Part shown: piece by piece, positions 35,401 to 49,300 of the stretch
Position numbering within the stretch: the stretch's first letter is position 1
How the letters are laid out: each line of letters opens with the position of its first letter
Assembly: GCA_037577475.1 (NCBI GenBank)
Contig: CM075188.1
Coordinates: 17,008,501-17,072,500, forward strand
From: Chaunax sp. Z400
Taxonomy: Eukaryota > Chordata > Actinopteri > Lophiiformes > Chaunacidae
Direction of reading: 5' to 3'
DNA length: 64,000 bases
Program-made: the position numbers and the translations under genes
Notes under the pieces: generated by a model
Told to the model about the DNA's origin: nothing
Database searches by the model: none
What the model saw: only the letters and a program-made list of their open reading frames with translations

Positions 35401-37293
35401 GGTTAATCATCTTACTGAAGTTGTTCTGATTTTACGTTACCTGGAATTTTGATTTGTCTGGGTTACAGTCATCTCTCACACCCTGTTTCTTATCGTGACT
35501 ATGTTTGATCACTAGACCCTTACCATGAATTGGGATGCAGGTGACATATTTTCAAGGATTCTGCTGAAAAGTTTGACTGCAATATTTTAGATTTCAGGCA
35601 AGAATTTCTGCTTACAGTGAAACTATGACTCTGATGTAACTGCATTGGTTTAGGTGGTACATCTCCCTCCATACAGTACCTCTACTCCGTTGAACAAGGA
35701 TCTTCCCTTACCTGGTTCCTCCATGTGGGCTATTATCCAGTTGAAGGCCATTTCAGGGCCCATGTTGCCTGTGTAGTAGACTGCCTTCCTACAGGCCTCC
35801 AGTGGAAAGCCCATCTCTGCCAGCTGCATTACTGCCGCCTCGTCTATTTCTGGAGCTAGGGACACAACAAACAGACATCAATAACTAAAACACAGCAGCT
35901 ACTGATTCAGCAGTACTAGTGGCCTCCTAGTTTAAACAACTAAACAAGATTTTGCTGTAGCTCTCTCTTTGGGCCTTATTAAAAAAGAGAGCAGAAGAGA
36001 ATGGGCCCTGGGGAGGTCTTTTATTGGACTATGATTTATCACAGAGAGAAAGGAGTCTGCTTAAAACCAGTGAAACCACATGGAAAAGTAAAGTTTAGAA
36101 GTAGGGAGCAGCTGCAGCACCTGCTCACGTATAGTACATGATATTCATCACTACTGCTTGGTCCCCAAAAAACATTTTCCATAGCAATAACTTAGAAGTG
36201 TTACATATTCATAAAAATAGTAGTAACTGAGAGGAGAAATTAAATACTCACAGTCGAGGGAGCTCATTGAGTTGTCTGAAAGAGAAGAAGAAACTTATTT
36301 TCAGGTGACAGCACACAGTGTCCATCACTGCTTTTGTGTATTTTTTTATTTATTTTTTGTAAGTTTTTTTTTGTACTTTCATTTAAATGATTGTTACAAC
36401 TAACATGCAAATCAGACAAGAGAGAATCATTCAATATTGTGGTTGGTAACACCATGGCCAGATGATCCTATGGGTCCCAAGGCAAAAATTAGCTGCTGGG
36501 CCCCATTAACGCTATATTTCCCCACTCTCTGTGGATTTTGTTCATAATTGCTATGATGAAAATATTAAATTTCTCTGCTATATAAAGAATTAGCCACAAA
36601 TTAATTTAGGAATACATACCTGGTAGACATAAGAAATAATGATGGTCTTAAGGCCCTATAACTACAGTCCTGTAATTGCCACTTATGAGGACAGAGGCCA
36701 CTGCTGATCAGAAAATATATAGGTTCACTTTATTGTGTAATAGTAATACTAAGGATGTAAAAAAACCAACTAAAAAAACATCCTTTTGCAGGGGGCTTGT
36801 CATCTGCAGTGAAACTCATCAGCCCCTGCTGTTCCTTGGCACTGCAATCACAACGCACAAGCATGCTCTTGTCAAACAGGCCTGATTTGTCTTTTCAATT
36901 AAGTTACTCTGGACAGTGTCACCACAACATTCAGCAGGAGGTACACCAATAATTGCTTGATGTTGCTGGGTAATAAATACACAAAAAGACAATAAATAAC
37001 ATGTACACAGCTTTCTTTATCCAAATCGAATTAGACATGACATAGTTTTTGTATTTCTGTTACTAATACCTGACCTTTGTAAGCATTTGCAATAAAATTA
37101 TTCAAAATAAATTCAATTGCCATTTGTTTTGTTTCATTTTCTTGCTCGCCAAATCTCATGTATACTTCCTCCCTCTCTATTATAAACCGGATCCTGGTTC
37201 ATTTTAAATAGCTGGAGCATATATTTTAAGTTGACAAATGAATGTTGAATCCTGAAGGAGACAATTTGATTAACCAAGAAACCAAAATCAGAA

Positions 37294-37369
<76 letters not shown>

Positions 37370-40300
37370 TTTGAGGAGTTTTCAATTGTTTGTTTTGTGC
37401 TTTAGAATAATGGAAAAAAGGGAATATCACATAAAAACATGATACCATGTTTTGTTTTCCATTTTCTTAATTGCCTGGAATCACTGAGTGGACGGATAAG
37501 ACACAGACCAATGTGAAATAATGTGGTTCAAGCAGCACACAAAAGAAAATGCATTTGTGCAGTGCTGTGTAATCAATGAGAGGCAATGAAGCCTTTTGGA
37601 GACAGAAGGGTGACCAATGATTAATCACTGCAGATGCCAGCCAGGGAATAATGGGCCAGTAGTTCATTTGCAACTGACAAAACTCATCATATAAATGTGA
37701 AATAAATAAATAAATGACAACTGCTATTGTAAGCAGCACATTATATTTTCCTCTGCCCTCATTTCATTTCACAATTTAAACTGCATTATTTACTCTCTGG
37801 TACTTGTTTTAACATCTCTGTCTGTAGAAAGAGAAGCTCTGACAGTCACACAAGCACAAAAAAGCAACCACCTCAAACTTTACATATATTTTTATGGCAG
37901 CGCTTTCACTGTGGCCGAATGCTTCCTAAGCAAGTTATTTTCAACTCAAACACAGATACTTCAATGTGAGATTCCAAGTATATTCAGCACTCTGCCAAGA
38001 AGCTGATTTCATGTGTTTGGATGTTTGAGATAGTACATGCAGCACATTAACAGTCAGTCCTGAAATACTGTATTCAGGCATACTTAGACAAACATGCTCA
38101 GAACCTAGTTTTGTCCTCCCAGTTTCCTGTCCTTAGAGGCAAAAAGCTAAATGCTTTTCCTAAGTCTGTCACTGTAAAGCACAGCAAAGGCTGCTTGCAA
38201 ATGTAACAGTGTTTTTGCTCCTTGGATCCCTTTTTGTGATTATGTTCAGGGCCTGAGACAGTAGAGAACACTCTGCACTTCATGCCTGGTAAAATATTGA
38301 GGACACTGATAACTTGATGTATCTGAACTTTACAAACAACGGAGAGATGAACAGAATTACAATCGCAGAAGAGACAGACAAAGAGAGGCAAACCATTGGA
38401 GAGACCAGCAAAAAGGCTCCAGTACACAATGTAATATTGGAAATATCACTAAGCAAACAGTCTTAGTCTAGATTTCAAGACAACAACAACAATGCTTCTT
38501 GCTCTCTGAAATGCACTCAGTAGTTTCCAGTGAGCCCAGGGAAGTGCATCATAAGGGGATCTCATAAAATCATTATAGCTTATTAGGCTTAGCTACACTG
38601 TGAACACAACCTTTCAGTAATTGACTGAGCACGCCTTTGCTATGGGACTCCATTCAATATGGCTTAAAGAGAAAACTTGGGTGGCTTCGAGCACAACATC
38701 ATATTAGAGCCAATTTCACGGATCATTTGTCTCTGTCACAAAAACACCCCGCATCCCCTGAAAATGATGTTAGGTGGCAGCTTTAGAACAACACATATCT
38801 CAGTCAGTACTCAAAGCAACACTGTATTATCAGATTATGAGTGAAATCGGATAAATACTCATTTATGTAGAGATGTTTATATAATATTCTGTACACTTCA
38901 TTCATATCATTAAAGTGGACAAAATATGTATGGTTATCTGGGTAAAAACAGTGTCCAGAGAAAACAATGACCTTCAAAGGTAATAAGCTGATCGTGAAAA
39001 TAAACATGGAGGGTCAAAAAAGGAGTGTCACTGCTTTTAGCATTTAAGGATGCATGCAAATGCTCCTGTAGGCCCCTGTAGGTGAGTCATGAGTCACTGA
39101 TCTGATCTGAAAACTGTAGAATATATCTGATGCAGAGCCAAATGTTGGCACGAATGTTTTCAAATGTGCAGTAGGAATTAAAAAGGAGCAAAATGTCATA
39201 TTGACTGTTTGAAAATGTCCTTCACACTATCAAAGTTGTAATCACAGTGCACTGCCTTGTTGAAAAGTATGTTGTTCCAGCTGTACAGATGAATCTGTCA
39301 ATGCTTACAGCTGCACCTTAAACCACTCTTGACTTAAAATGGACCTGTTCTGTACCTCTGGTGTCTTCAGGTAGCACGATGGGAGGCATGAGGTCAGGCA
39401 GCTCCTCTTCACCCGCCTGCAGCCCTGTGGCACGCATTCGATTCAGATCCAGAAAGTCTGGAACGTCTATGGCCAGGTCTGTACAGGAGGAGCCAAGACA
39501 AAACTGAACTGTATCAACACACGTGGGTTTGCAATGACTGTGTTTACCTCAGGGAAATACAATGATCTTGGCCCACAGACTTACAATAAGGGAGAGTACG
39601 GAGTCCAAAAAAGTATCAACTTTCCTTTTAAATCTTTTCTCAAGATGTATATTTATTGATGTCTTTTATTCATACGTTGTTTTTTATTGTCTTTCATCGA
39701 ATCATTGACTGTTACTGTACTTTTAAGTTCAGTTTAAGTTTAAGTTTGCAGGTGCTTATTTGTTGATCTTGTTTGTTCTCTCTGAGGAGAGAAAAGTTAC
39801 ATAGGAAAAATGATCACATAATACGTGAGTGATTCAGGCCCATGAAGGCGCTATAAAACGGATCATCTCTATTCAGGTTCCTTGAATAAGCTGAAATATA
39901 CTGTTAAGAGGAGTTACATGCAGCTGCTCTTGCAACATGAGCCCTGCCTCTACTAGATGGTTGTGAAAGTGATACTCCACAAAACACAAATGTGTTGGCG
40001 GGCCACTTACAACTCAAAATATAATACGGGTCTTGATTTATAAATATCGTTTCACACAATTTACCTATAATGTAGCTATATCACATCAGTGAAACTATTA
40101 AATACTTTGAACTGTTGACTTTGTTGGCAAAGGCATAAGGGTCACTGAGAATCTCTGTGATTTAAGATGGAAAGCATGAAACATCTGGGCTGTTTATGAC
40201 TATTCGTCCAAAACTGCACATGAGGCTATTCATTAGTTGTATAAAAAATGACTTAGGCAGCATTTTCCCCTACTAAACAATGTGCCTTGTGAATTGTAGT

Positions 40301-43300
40301 TTGATTGTGCCCCCTGCTGGGCACTTAGAGCACTACAAATACCTATAATAACTCACAATATTAGAGGGTTACAGACATTTACCTAGTTTCTTTGGCACCC
40401 AGTCAACCCCAAATGTGAATTTCTTGATCTGCAAAACCAGATACTCTGGAAACGAGGCAAAACGGGAAGTTCTGTGGAGGAAAATAAAAGAAGGGGGATT
40501 CAAAAGAAATATATAATGTATTTTGAACATGAGATGATGAGAAAAACCACCGAGGTGTAGAATAGTCATTCCAGACCCAGGGGACAGGTGGCCCTTCGCT
40601 TACTTGATTCCAGCTGACTTGGCCTGCAGTGCTGAGCTCCAGAAGTCGGGGACGTTGTCTGGCTCTGTGAAAGCCTGCAGACATGCGGTGAATGGGATCT
40701 GCGCTCGCACCGGCTCAGGTGGAGCCCGCATGTTCTCCTCAGCGTCCTTCCGCTTGACCGCGTATGCCAGTAGCTCCTCTGATAGAAAGAAAACAAAACC
40801 TTTGAACCAGGTGAATCTCTGCAACACTCATGATATTTTGTATCTTAAAATTTGAGTAAAATCAAGGGTGACAAAGGTTGCAATTTATGATTTAAGGTGT
40901 TAATGTACCATTCAAGATGAGAGCTGATAATACTGAAAGCCTCTGGTATTGGTATTCACCAAGAACAATTATTTACTGACACAATTAATACGTTAATGTT
41001 ATAACAATAAAACTTATATATAGAGCAGTTTTCATACAAAAGATGTAGCTCAAAGTGTTTTACAATAAAAAGAAATTGCACATTAAAACACAGAACAATA
41101 AAAAGAAAGTAGACGATAAATATCTAAAAGAAAGCAAAAAGAAAGTAGGAAAAACAGGAACCACTAAAAATAATCAAATGATACCCAAGTTAAATAAATA
41201 GGTTTTTAGCTGTGGTTTAAAAATGTTCACAGAGCTCGCATCACTTTCAGGTAGGGTGTTCCATTTAGGAGATAGTTTTTTTTTAAAAAGCTGCAGTGCA
41301 TATTTGCTGGCTATACTTTAAAGAATATGTAATCACAGCACTCGCGTAGAAGGCCACAGCACTTTTCACTCTAAACTACACAGATCACACTCAGCACCTT
41401 CTGTGCCCTTTCAGAGGAGGACCTGCTGATCCTCCCAGCAGCTTGTGCCACCTGAGTCCAGCGTCATGCCAGCTGTACCGACCAGAGGCAGACGTGGCCT
41501 CTTGCTGAGAACAGTAAGAACAGAACATCTTCTGTGTGCAGTATGTGTGTGTACAGGAGCTCCTTTACCTCGATTGGTGGCTGCCTCCATGGGGGCTGGC
41601 AGCTGGATGCAGTAGTCAACCCGCTGAGTGTAACGAACCCGCCGTGTCTGGCAGCACTGAATTCGCTCCTCCACAAGGAAGCGGAAGACGTCGCTTGGAT
41701 TCTCCGAGCCTGCGCTGTTCCTCTGTGAATATATAAACATAAAGGATGAGGTAAAAAATCAGTGACAAAATCAAGCCATATTTAAGTTTGATCATATAAC
41801 TATTGAACATTAAGTATTAAACCAGTGATGTGGTCCAACATTGATAAAATGTCAGTTCCTCTGAGACTACAGTTAAACAGTATTTTCTTTGCACATTTGA
41901 TTACTTTGATTTTTATTTTTCATTATCTATTCATTGAATGAGTCAAATGAAATCTTGAACCCAGACATGCTGTCATGTGTCTCACGTGTCCCTCATATTG
42001 TTCGCCACCCTGCACTTATGCATTGTTAATACATATACATAATGCATATACCTTTAATTAGACTGGTGGCTTTTAGTGTCCTAGGGTCAAAAGGCTGTTA
42101 CAAACGATTTTAAGACTAAGCAAAATATTTATTTTGATTCAACCCCTAAACAAATTGATTTACAATACTGTCCATCTGCTTAAGCTCATGTTAATGTTAA
42201 GCTCCTGTGTCACACGATGGGCTGAGGTCTGAAAGGCATCCCTATCTATAAGCTTTTCTTTGCTGTGGTCTATTGCCATCTCCTGGCATGACTTTGATGC
42301 AACTACTGTTTGACTCCGATCTCCTATCAGTCACTCATATTGCAGATGTAACTCTTTAATTCAGGAACTGCCTCAACTAACCACACTTTTCATGACTGAC
42401 AGTGTTCCATCTTTTCATAATCACAGGCACATTAATCAGCGTCACTGAGGGGCTCTGTTTCTTCTATGAACAGTAGGGGTCACTGAGGTTCACACTGTGT
42501 TTATTTGAAGACAGTGATGAAGGATGGCATCGCAACTGGCACACCAGTTTGAACTGCAGCCTTTCTGAAACCCAGCCTTTCTATTCTAAGAAGCTACAGA
42601 AATAAGTTAGAATTTTACTCAGGCCAAACATGCAGGCCGACATAGAAAGAGTAAAATTTTGCTGATGGTGGTGGCTTTAGTCACTTTATCTGTCTGGATA
42701 ACTGCACTAGTTTACAGACAGCTGTAGAGGCAAGTAGACAAAATGACAGGAGGACAGTTTGGGCCTTTTGCGAACACACAAACTTCAAGCACAACAGTTT
42801 CTAAAGAAGAAAATATAGAGAAACTAAAGCTCATGAAATCTTGTAGGTATGTTTTGTTGATTTTTAGAACATGAGGTGTCAGAAAGTGTCAGGTCCGAGT
42901 GAGGGCTTAGGCAGAATAGGAAGCATTATCTGGCCGCCCTGTGTAACAGATAGCACTGAGATATATATACCCTTGTGGGATATATATATATAGCTCAGTG
43001 CACCCCATGTGCATGTAGCAACCAGTGAGACAGTGTGCTGTGTTCTAGTTAAAAACAGAGCCACCCCACCCAATTATCTGCTTGTACATGTGTGTCAAGG
43101 GTCAGACATGATCATTTTTGTCAAAAATATTGTGATTTAATATTACGATATTGTGGAGACATTTTTTGTTTAGACTTGTAAAAGTCTGTTTTGCGAGTGG
43201 CAGTATCCCTCTCTGCTGTGTGGGTTTGTAGCATTAACTGGATTTCTCTACTAGAGTGTATAATGTGTATAAGACACATGTAAGGATGTAAGGAAACTTT

Positions 43301-46300
43301 TATCACATTTCTAAAAGGAACCACGGCAAATGTGTACATTAAAATAACATGTTGAAACTGTGTCATTAATGAATGTGATGGAGTTAAAAGCTCCAGAGTA
43401 GCAAAAGTAACTAAATTTAATACATGCTCATTTACCATCATAAATTGTACATTTTTAATATAATTTGACCTGCACAGGGGGGTTTAGCATCACTCACTTC
43501 CACCAGGTTAATAACATGCAGGAAGAACTCGTGGGCATCTTGTTGTCTGTTGGAGGAAAACTCTGGGTGTCCCCTGCTGACCAGGGCCTTCAACATTCGT
43601 GGGGAGATGCCCTTCTGCTGGTGCTGAAATGAGAACATTTGGGTGTCACACACTGACTCTGATCTGTCTCATAGAGAAGTACAAGAAAATATAGCAGACG
43701 AATGGTGAATATTACTGTAAAGATACACATTGAAAGCAGTGTCACCGTGAAGTGCCAGTGCTAGGTTCTGTACGGGAGAATTACCAGTGAATCCTATATG
43801 ACGAACTGTTTCACATATGGTTCTTTATAGCTTAAGTAAAGACACTCCATTTGATGATGCCTTCAGGAGATATTTACCGAATTCCTCAAATTGTCAAACA
43901 TTGTGTTGCTCAGAAAGTGTTATTGGCTATAATTCAAGGTTTAAATCAAAAGGGGTATAGAGGGGCTGAGTCTGCTAAGCAGGGAATAAATTGGAAAATG
44001 AGATTGTGTTTGGTTAAACTGCCTGCTACTGAAATTATACATAAGAATTTTCTTTATTTAATCTGTATAAAAACCTGACATAGATATATACAGTATATAC
44101 CAAACTAAATGTCATTATGTTCCTACTTGATTATGCTTTATTATTACTTGATGACAGCCATTTTAATGGGGATATATAATTGTAATGGATATTTCCTTAG
44201 TACAAACTGGTCACATGCCAAGTCAAGGCCCAAATCTCTTTCCTACCTGTCAACATGTATCCAAATCTGACTCCACCATCACATGTGTAGGAAGTGCAGG
44301 ATCACAGCTCTGCCATATCAATTACTGTGGCTGATGAGGCTTAAAAGAAGTCTGCAGCTTACAGACCTAGTGCTGAGTCCCATTATGCACTAATGATTTT
44401 CCTCCCCTAGTTTCCTAGCAGCTGTGCACTGTGTGATTTATAATGTGTATTTAAACTAGTAAAGCAAAACACACAAAGAAATAACCAAACAAATCAATGC
44501 TCTGTTCAAGAATTTTTCTGATTGCAGGAAGCACAAAACAAGAATTAAGGACAGCTAATACTGATCAGAAATTTAAGCAGCAGGGGCGCAGATAGCGCAG
44601 TGGTTAGAGCGTGTGCCCCATGTACCGATGCCAAAAAAATAACTTAAAAAAATAATAATAATTTAAGGAGCAAGGCTGGGAATTCAAAGCAAGACACGAT
44701 GTGTTCAAACTCAAAGCTGTGTTCATAAACAATCTGAATTTCACATTTGGGACTGGAGTTAGCAGCTATTTTCAGACTAGAGGAAAAAGGTCACAACAAT
44801 TGACACTCTTGATAACCCTTACAGTTTGGTCATAAATGAACTCGTTTTTGCCAACACTCAGCATTAACATGCTTCTGTTGGTTATGGACCCGGTTGGGGA
44901 GCTCGACATACCCAGTTTAATACCTTGTATTCTTCTTTCATCACCTGTTCAATGAGCTCAGATTTCATGGGTGGTTTGGCGTACAGGCCTGAGAGCAGTC
45001 CATGTCCCAGTTTAGCCCTGTCGGAACAAAACCAAAGACATAAACAATACAGCATACAGCCAGTCTTTTAGTTTTGTTGTGGTCTTATTGGGGGATTCTT
45101 GAATGACACATCTTGAGGGAATGCCTGCCTTAACTCGTCAGACCAAATTTTTTTTTTAAACTTCAAACAATACACTTGGGGTCTGTTTCACAATGGCTCC
45201 AGTCAAAAACCTTTCAGAAACATATCACTTTTGAATCCAACATCTTTTCCTAAATATTTCGAATTCTTCACATTCTTACAGTTAGCTGTTGGTCTCATAC
45301 ATGTATCTCTAAACCTTGTTTTTCCTTATTTAATCAAATAAAACCTTCTTTCTTCAGATGAGACACTGCCTGTATAGAAAAACAACATGATTCACCAAAC
45401 TACACATCAACTGCAGGGGGCAGTAACACAGGCCATTTCAGTGCAATACGTTTTATGAGTATCAGTTTCTTCAAAACCTTAATATTATGTTTCTTCAAAA
45501 CATAATATTAAGGTTCATTAAAGTATATTCAGCATGAAAAGTATGAAAGCAAGATAAACAAAATAAGTCAAGTAAAGTGAGAATTGAGATGATTTTAGCT
45601 GTAATATCCTCCCAAAAAAATAAGCAGGTCAAGGCTGTAACAGTGAATAGACTAAATACAGCCAGCTATATATTTGATTATTGTTATAGAAAAAAATACA
45701 ATCAATAGTAATATTAACCAATAAGAGTAAAGAGGATGTAGCATCAATAAAAACATTTACTGTTTTTGAAAAAGTCGTCACATCATTGTGAAAAAACTGG
45801 CATCATTTTCCCATTACAGCAGCTACTAATTGCTAGTGCAGACTAAACAAATGCTTTCACATCAATCTCTCTTCACTTTATTTGTGTACAGTGGTACCAT
45901 CTGCATTAAGTAAAGGATACAGGGTAATATATTAATTTGATTAGTTTCATCACAGCTTATTATCCTGCTCTGTCTGCAGTGCTTTATTTATTTCATCAAT
46001 ATGGGCCTGACACATTAGCAGACACAGATTTTGACTGGAGTTGTGCTGACAGTGATGGATGCAAACATGTTTCTCTGGCTATGTGAAACCCTGTCGCTTT
46101 ACAAAACTGATATTCATCGCCTGCCTCTTCTTACCATTCGTCATGTGTACAGCATCTGACTGGCCTCATGCGACACACTTGCAACACAGGCTTATATGAC
46201 AAAATACATCAAGTATTTACCAGATCATATGGGGAGACCCTACCCAACAAAATATGTAGCATTTATTAAACTTCTTATTAAACTTCAGTTTCATTATATA

Positions 46301-49300
46301 GCGATTTGCTTGCATTTTAATAACAAAGATACACCTTTGACGTTAAGACTTATAACAAAGACTTTTGTCAAGAGACAGCAGCAGTTGGAAAACATCTTCA
46401 CTTGTCTTCAGTATTTGAACACTAAAGTCACTTACATTTGTGTGGCAAAGTCCTGGCTTGGATCAAGGGGTGAATAGTCAAATATCCTCTGAAGATTACC
46501 CACATACCTAAAGATGAGAAACGCATGTCACAAACAGACACATGACCTGTGGAAACATAAGGTGGTACTGAGAAGACACTCCACCTTCTGCTGGTGGCCA
46601 TATTTGTCATTTAAATACCCCAAATTAATTGAAAAGAAGTATCAATTCTATGTTACTCTGTATTTTCCTCACATAATCCAGAGCTAGATGGTCAGCAACA
46701 AACAAAATATATATATATACACTGTCATAAAAAATTACAACAAAAATCTAAAAGAGTTAGAAATACGCCATGGAAAATTACTTTAACCTTGAACTAACTT
46801 GTGTTTTACATGGCAGAGACTTAAATGACAAACTGTGTTAACTGATAAAGTGTTACAGAGCCCATGTAGTAATATCCTTTTACGAATACTGTTTTTAATG
46901 CAGTGCTGCCTGAGGGATAGAAGATACACTCAAAGTGACTAAGACGTCTAAGATATCACTGCCAATATGTAGTATATGAATAATGTAAAATAATAATGAT
47001 ATAATAATAATGAATAATGTAAAAAAAATTATGGCAATTGAGGTTTAGTCTCAGTGGACTGTACTCACATCCTCTGGAAGTCTGGGATGCTGAAGAGGAC
47101 CTGCATCACTGTGCCGAGGTAGCAGCTGTTGCCCAGATTTTTGACGCCTGTGTAACCAGAACCAAACACCGCCTTCAGCTTCATGCCAGACTCCTGGATC
47201 ACCTCCCATTCACTGACCCGTGGCCGGGAGTTATTGTCTGTGTGGTGACCATTCTCTGTCTGAAGGAGAGGGAACTTGGTGTGAAACTTTCACTGTGGAA
47301 GTCTTGCATTTTGGTTTAGTTTGTTCACACCCAAAACAACTTACTCTTCTCTGCATCTGGAGCATGTCTATTCCAAAGTGTGACAAGTGCTCAGATATTT
47401 GGGGGTCCAACACAGCTTCCTCCTCCTCAAATGAGTAGACATCTGAGCCCAAAACACAATAGTTCCAATTTTCTCACTACAATTTTCTACTAGTACAGTT
47501 CTGGTCAGCAAATCCATCATACACTAGGTACACCTGTACATTCTAATGTAAACCAGTGGTGGTGCTGTATTTGCAGACATGAATGGAGTTGAACATGCCC
47601 ACTTCTGATTACAATGTTATATGCTACATCAGCTTCACGAGTCCTCAAAAATAATTTAAATAAAAATTCTTACAAAGTGTCAATTGACATGAAAATAATA
47701 AACTTCATGGCAGAAACAAGATTGTATTGCAGGGTTGTTGTATTAGACTGGATTACAATGTACAGGTGTACCTAATAATCTAGTACTTCAGTGTATATCA
47801 ACGTCAAATCGTACAATTAAAACACAGAATTATACAATGTGAGCTATAGCATATCCAAAACAAAGCACATATCATGAGAGATATTGCCAAATCATTTTAT
47901 TATATTATATTCCTATATTTTAACTTCTACACTCTCATGTCTTAAATTCTCATTTCCTTCATTTGCTTGTTTTTCTTTCAATATATTGAGTATTGTATGA
48001 GCATTGTTGGAGGGAGCCTGAGAACAAGAGTTTCATTGCCAACGACTGTTTTAAAGTGTTTGCTGTGCTCATGATGAATAAAGAAGTTGAAACATGAAAC
48101 TTTTCTTTAGAAAAATGAAATAATAAAGTTAAAAGGACGCTGATCACTTAACCACTTAACTCAGATTTAGAGAATGATGTAATATGTTTTAGACCTGCTC
48201 CATCTGGTGTGATGGTGTCCAGTTTGACAGCCAGGGGGTAGTTGGTCTCTCTGTAGTGCTCCAAAGCATGGCCGTTTCCTCCGCTCCCATCAAAGAACCA
48301 CTTCCCACAGAGAACTGCTCCATCAGTCAGGTTCACCCACAGGTTCTCTCTCATCTCACACTTCTTACACTTCCAGCCACTGACAGCAAAGACACAGAGA
48401 TTCTTATTACTGTACTGTTGGGTTTTTTTCATATAATGCAGTAATGCGAACTCACTGAAGGATTGAACTGGTGGACTGTTAACAAACTGGATGAAACAAA
48501 ACACAAAGTAATGCAGACCTCTGCATACGTTTCTAAAACTCAATTAAAGAACAGATTCGGAAAATGCAGAAGGGAAGCAGTATTTTTGCAAAGTTTTTTA
48601 TGATCTGATGAGAGATGAGTACTTTAGGAGTTTTAGCTGTTCACATAATTTTCTTTAAAAAAGTTATTAAAATCATGATTTCCTGTTGCATCCTCCAATT
48701 TCAACATTTTGTAATGGATTACCTCTGTGTTTACTCTCAATCTCCATAGGTTTGCACACACAATCATAAGTGCTGGCTTTCACAAATGTGAAATTTTCCA
48801 TTAAAGGGGACTGGCTTTGACAGTAATTTAGATATTCTTTAAATGGGATGTAAAAGGTAAAGAAAAACTTGAAATAGAACAAAAGAAAAAAAATCAAAAG
48901 AAACCTGTCAAAAGCATGAGAAATAACTTTATCTACTTTCCTGCTTTAGAATTTATACAGGAAGAAATTCTCTCTTCGATGAGAGAAAAAAAACTTGAAG
49001 ATGTTTGAAAAGCTGAACCTGCTGAGAAAGTGACAGAATCTAGTCTGGAGTGGCTTCTTGCTATCCAGAAATATAAGTCCCACTCTATAAATGAGTGTTA
49101 GATCAGGGTGCCTTTCCTACCTGGGTGGGATCCTGACCCCATTATCTAGTTGTCTGAGGCTCCTGGCGTGTCTGGACACCTGGATCTCCTCCTCCCAGGA
49201 TTCAGGCTCCTGCTTCTTGTAAGCAGATGGTGCATTGAGCACTGCATCACAGGCAATGGTCACCTGAGCGTCAGATGAATCAGAACAGAATTAACTTTGT

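Noticed and set aside
44583..44632. A functional tRNA gene
   Set aside because: Lacks the B-box, T arm and 3' half; fits a SINE fragment.
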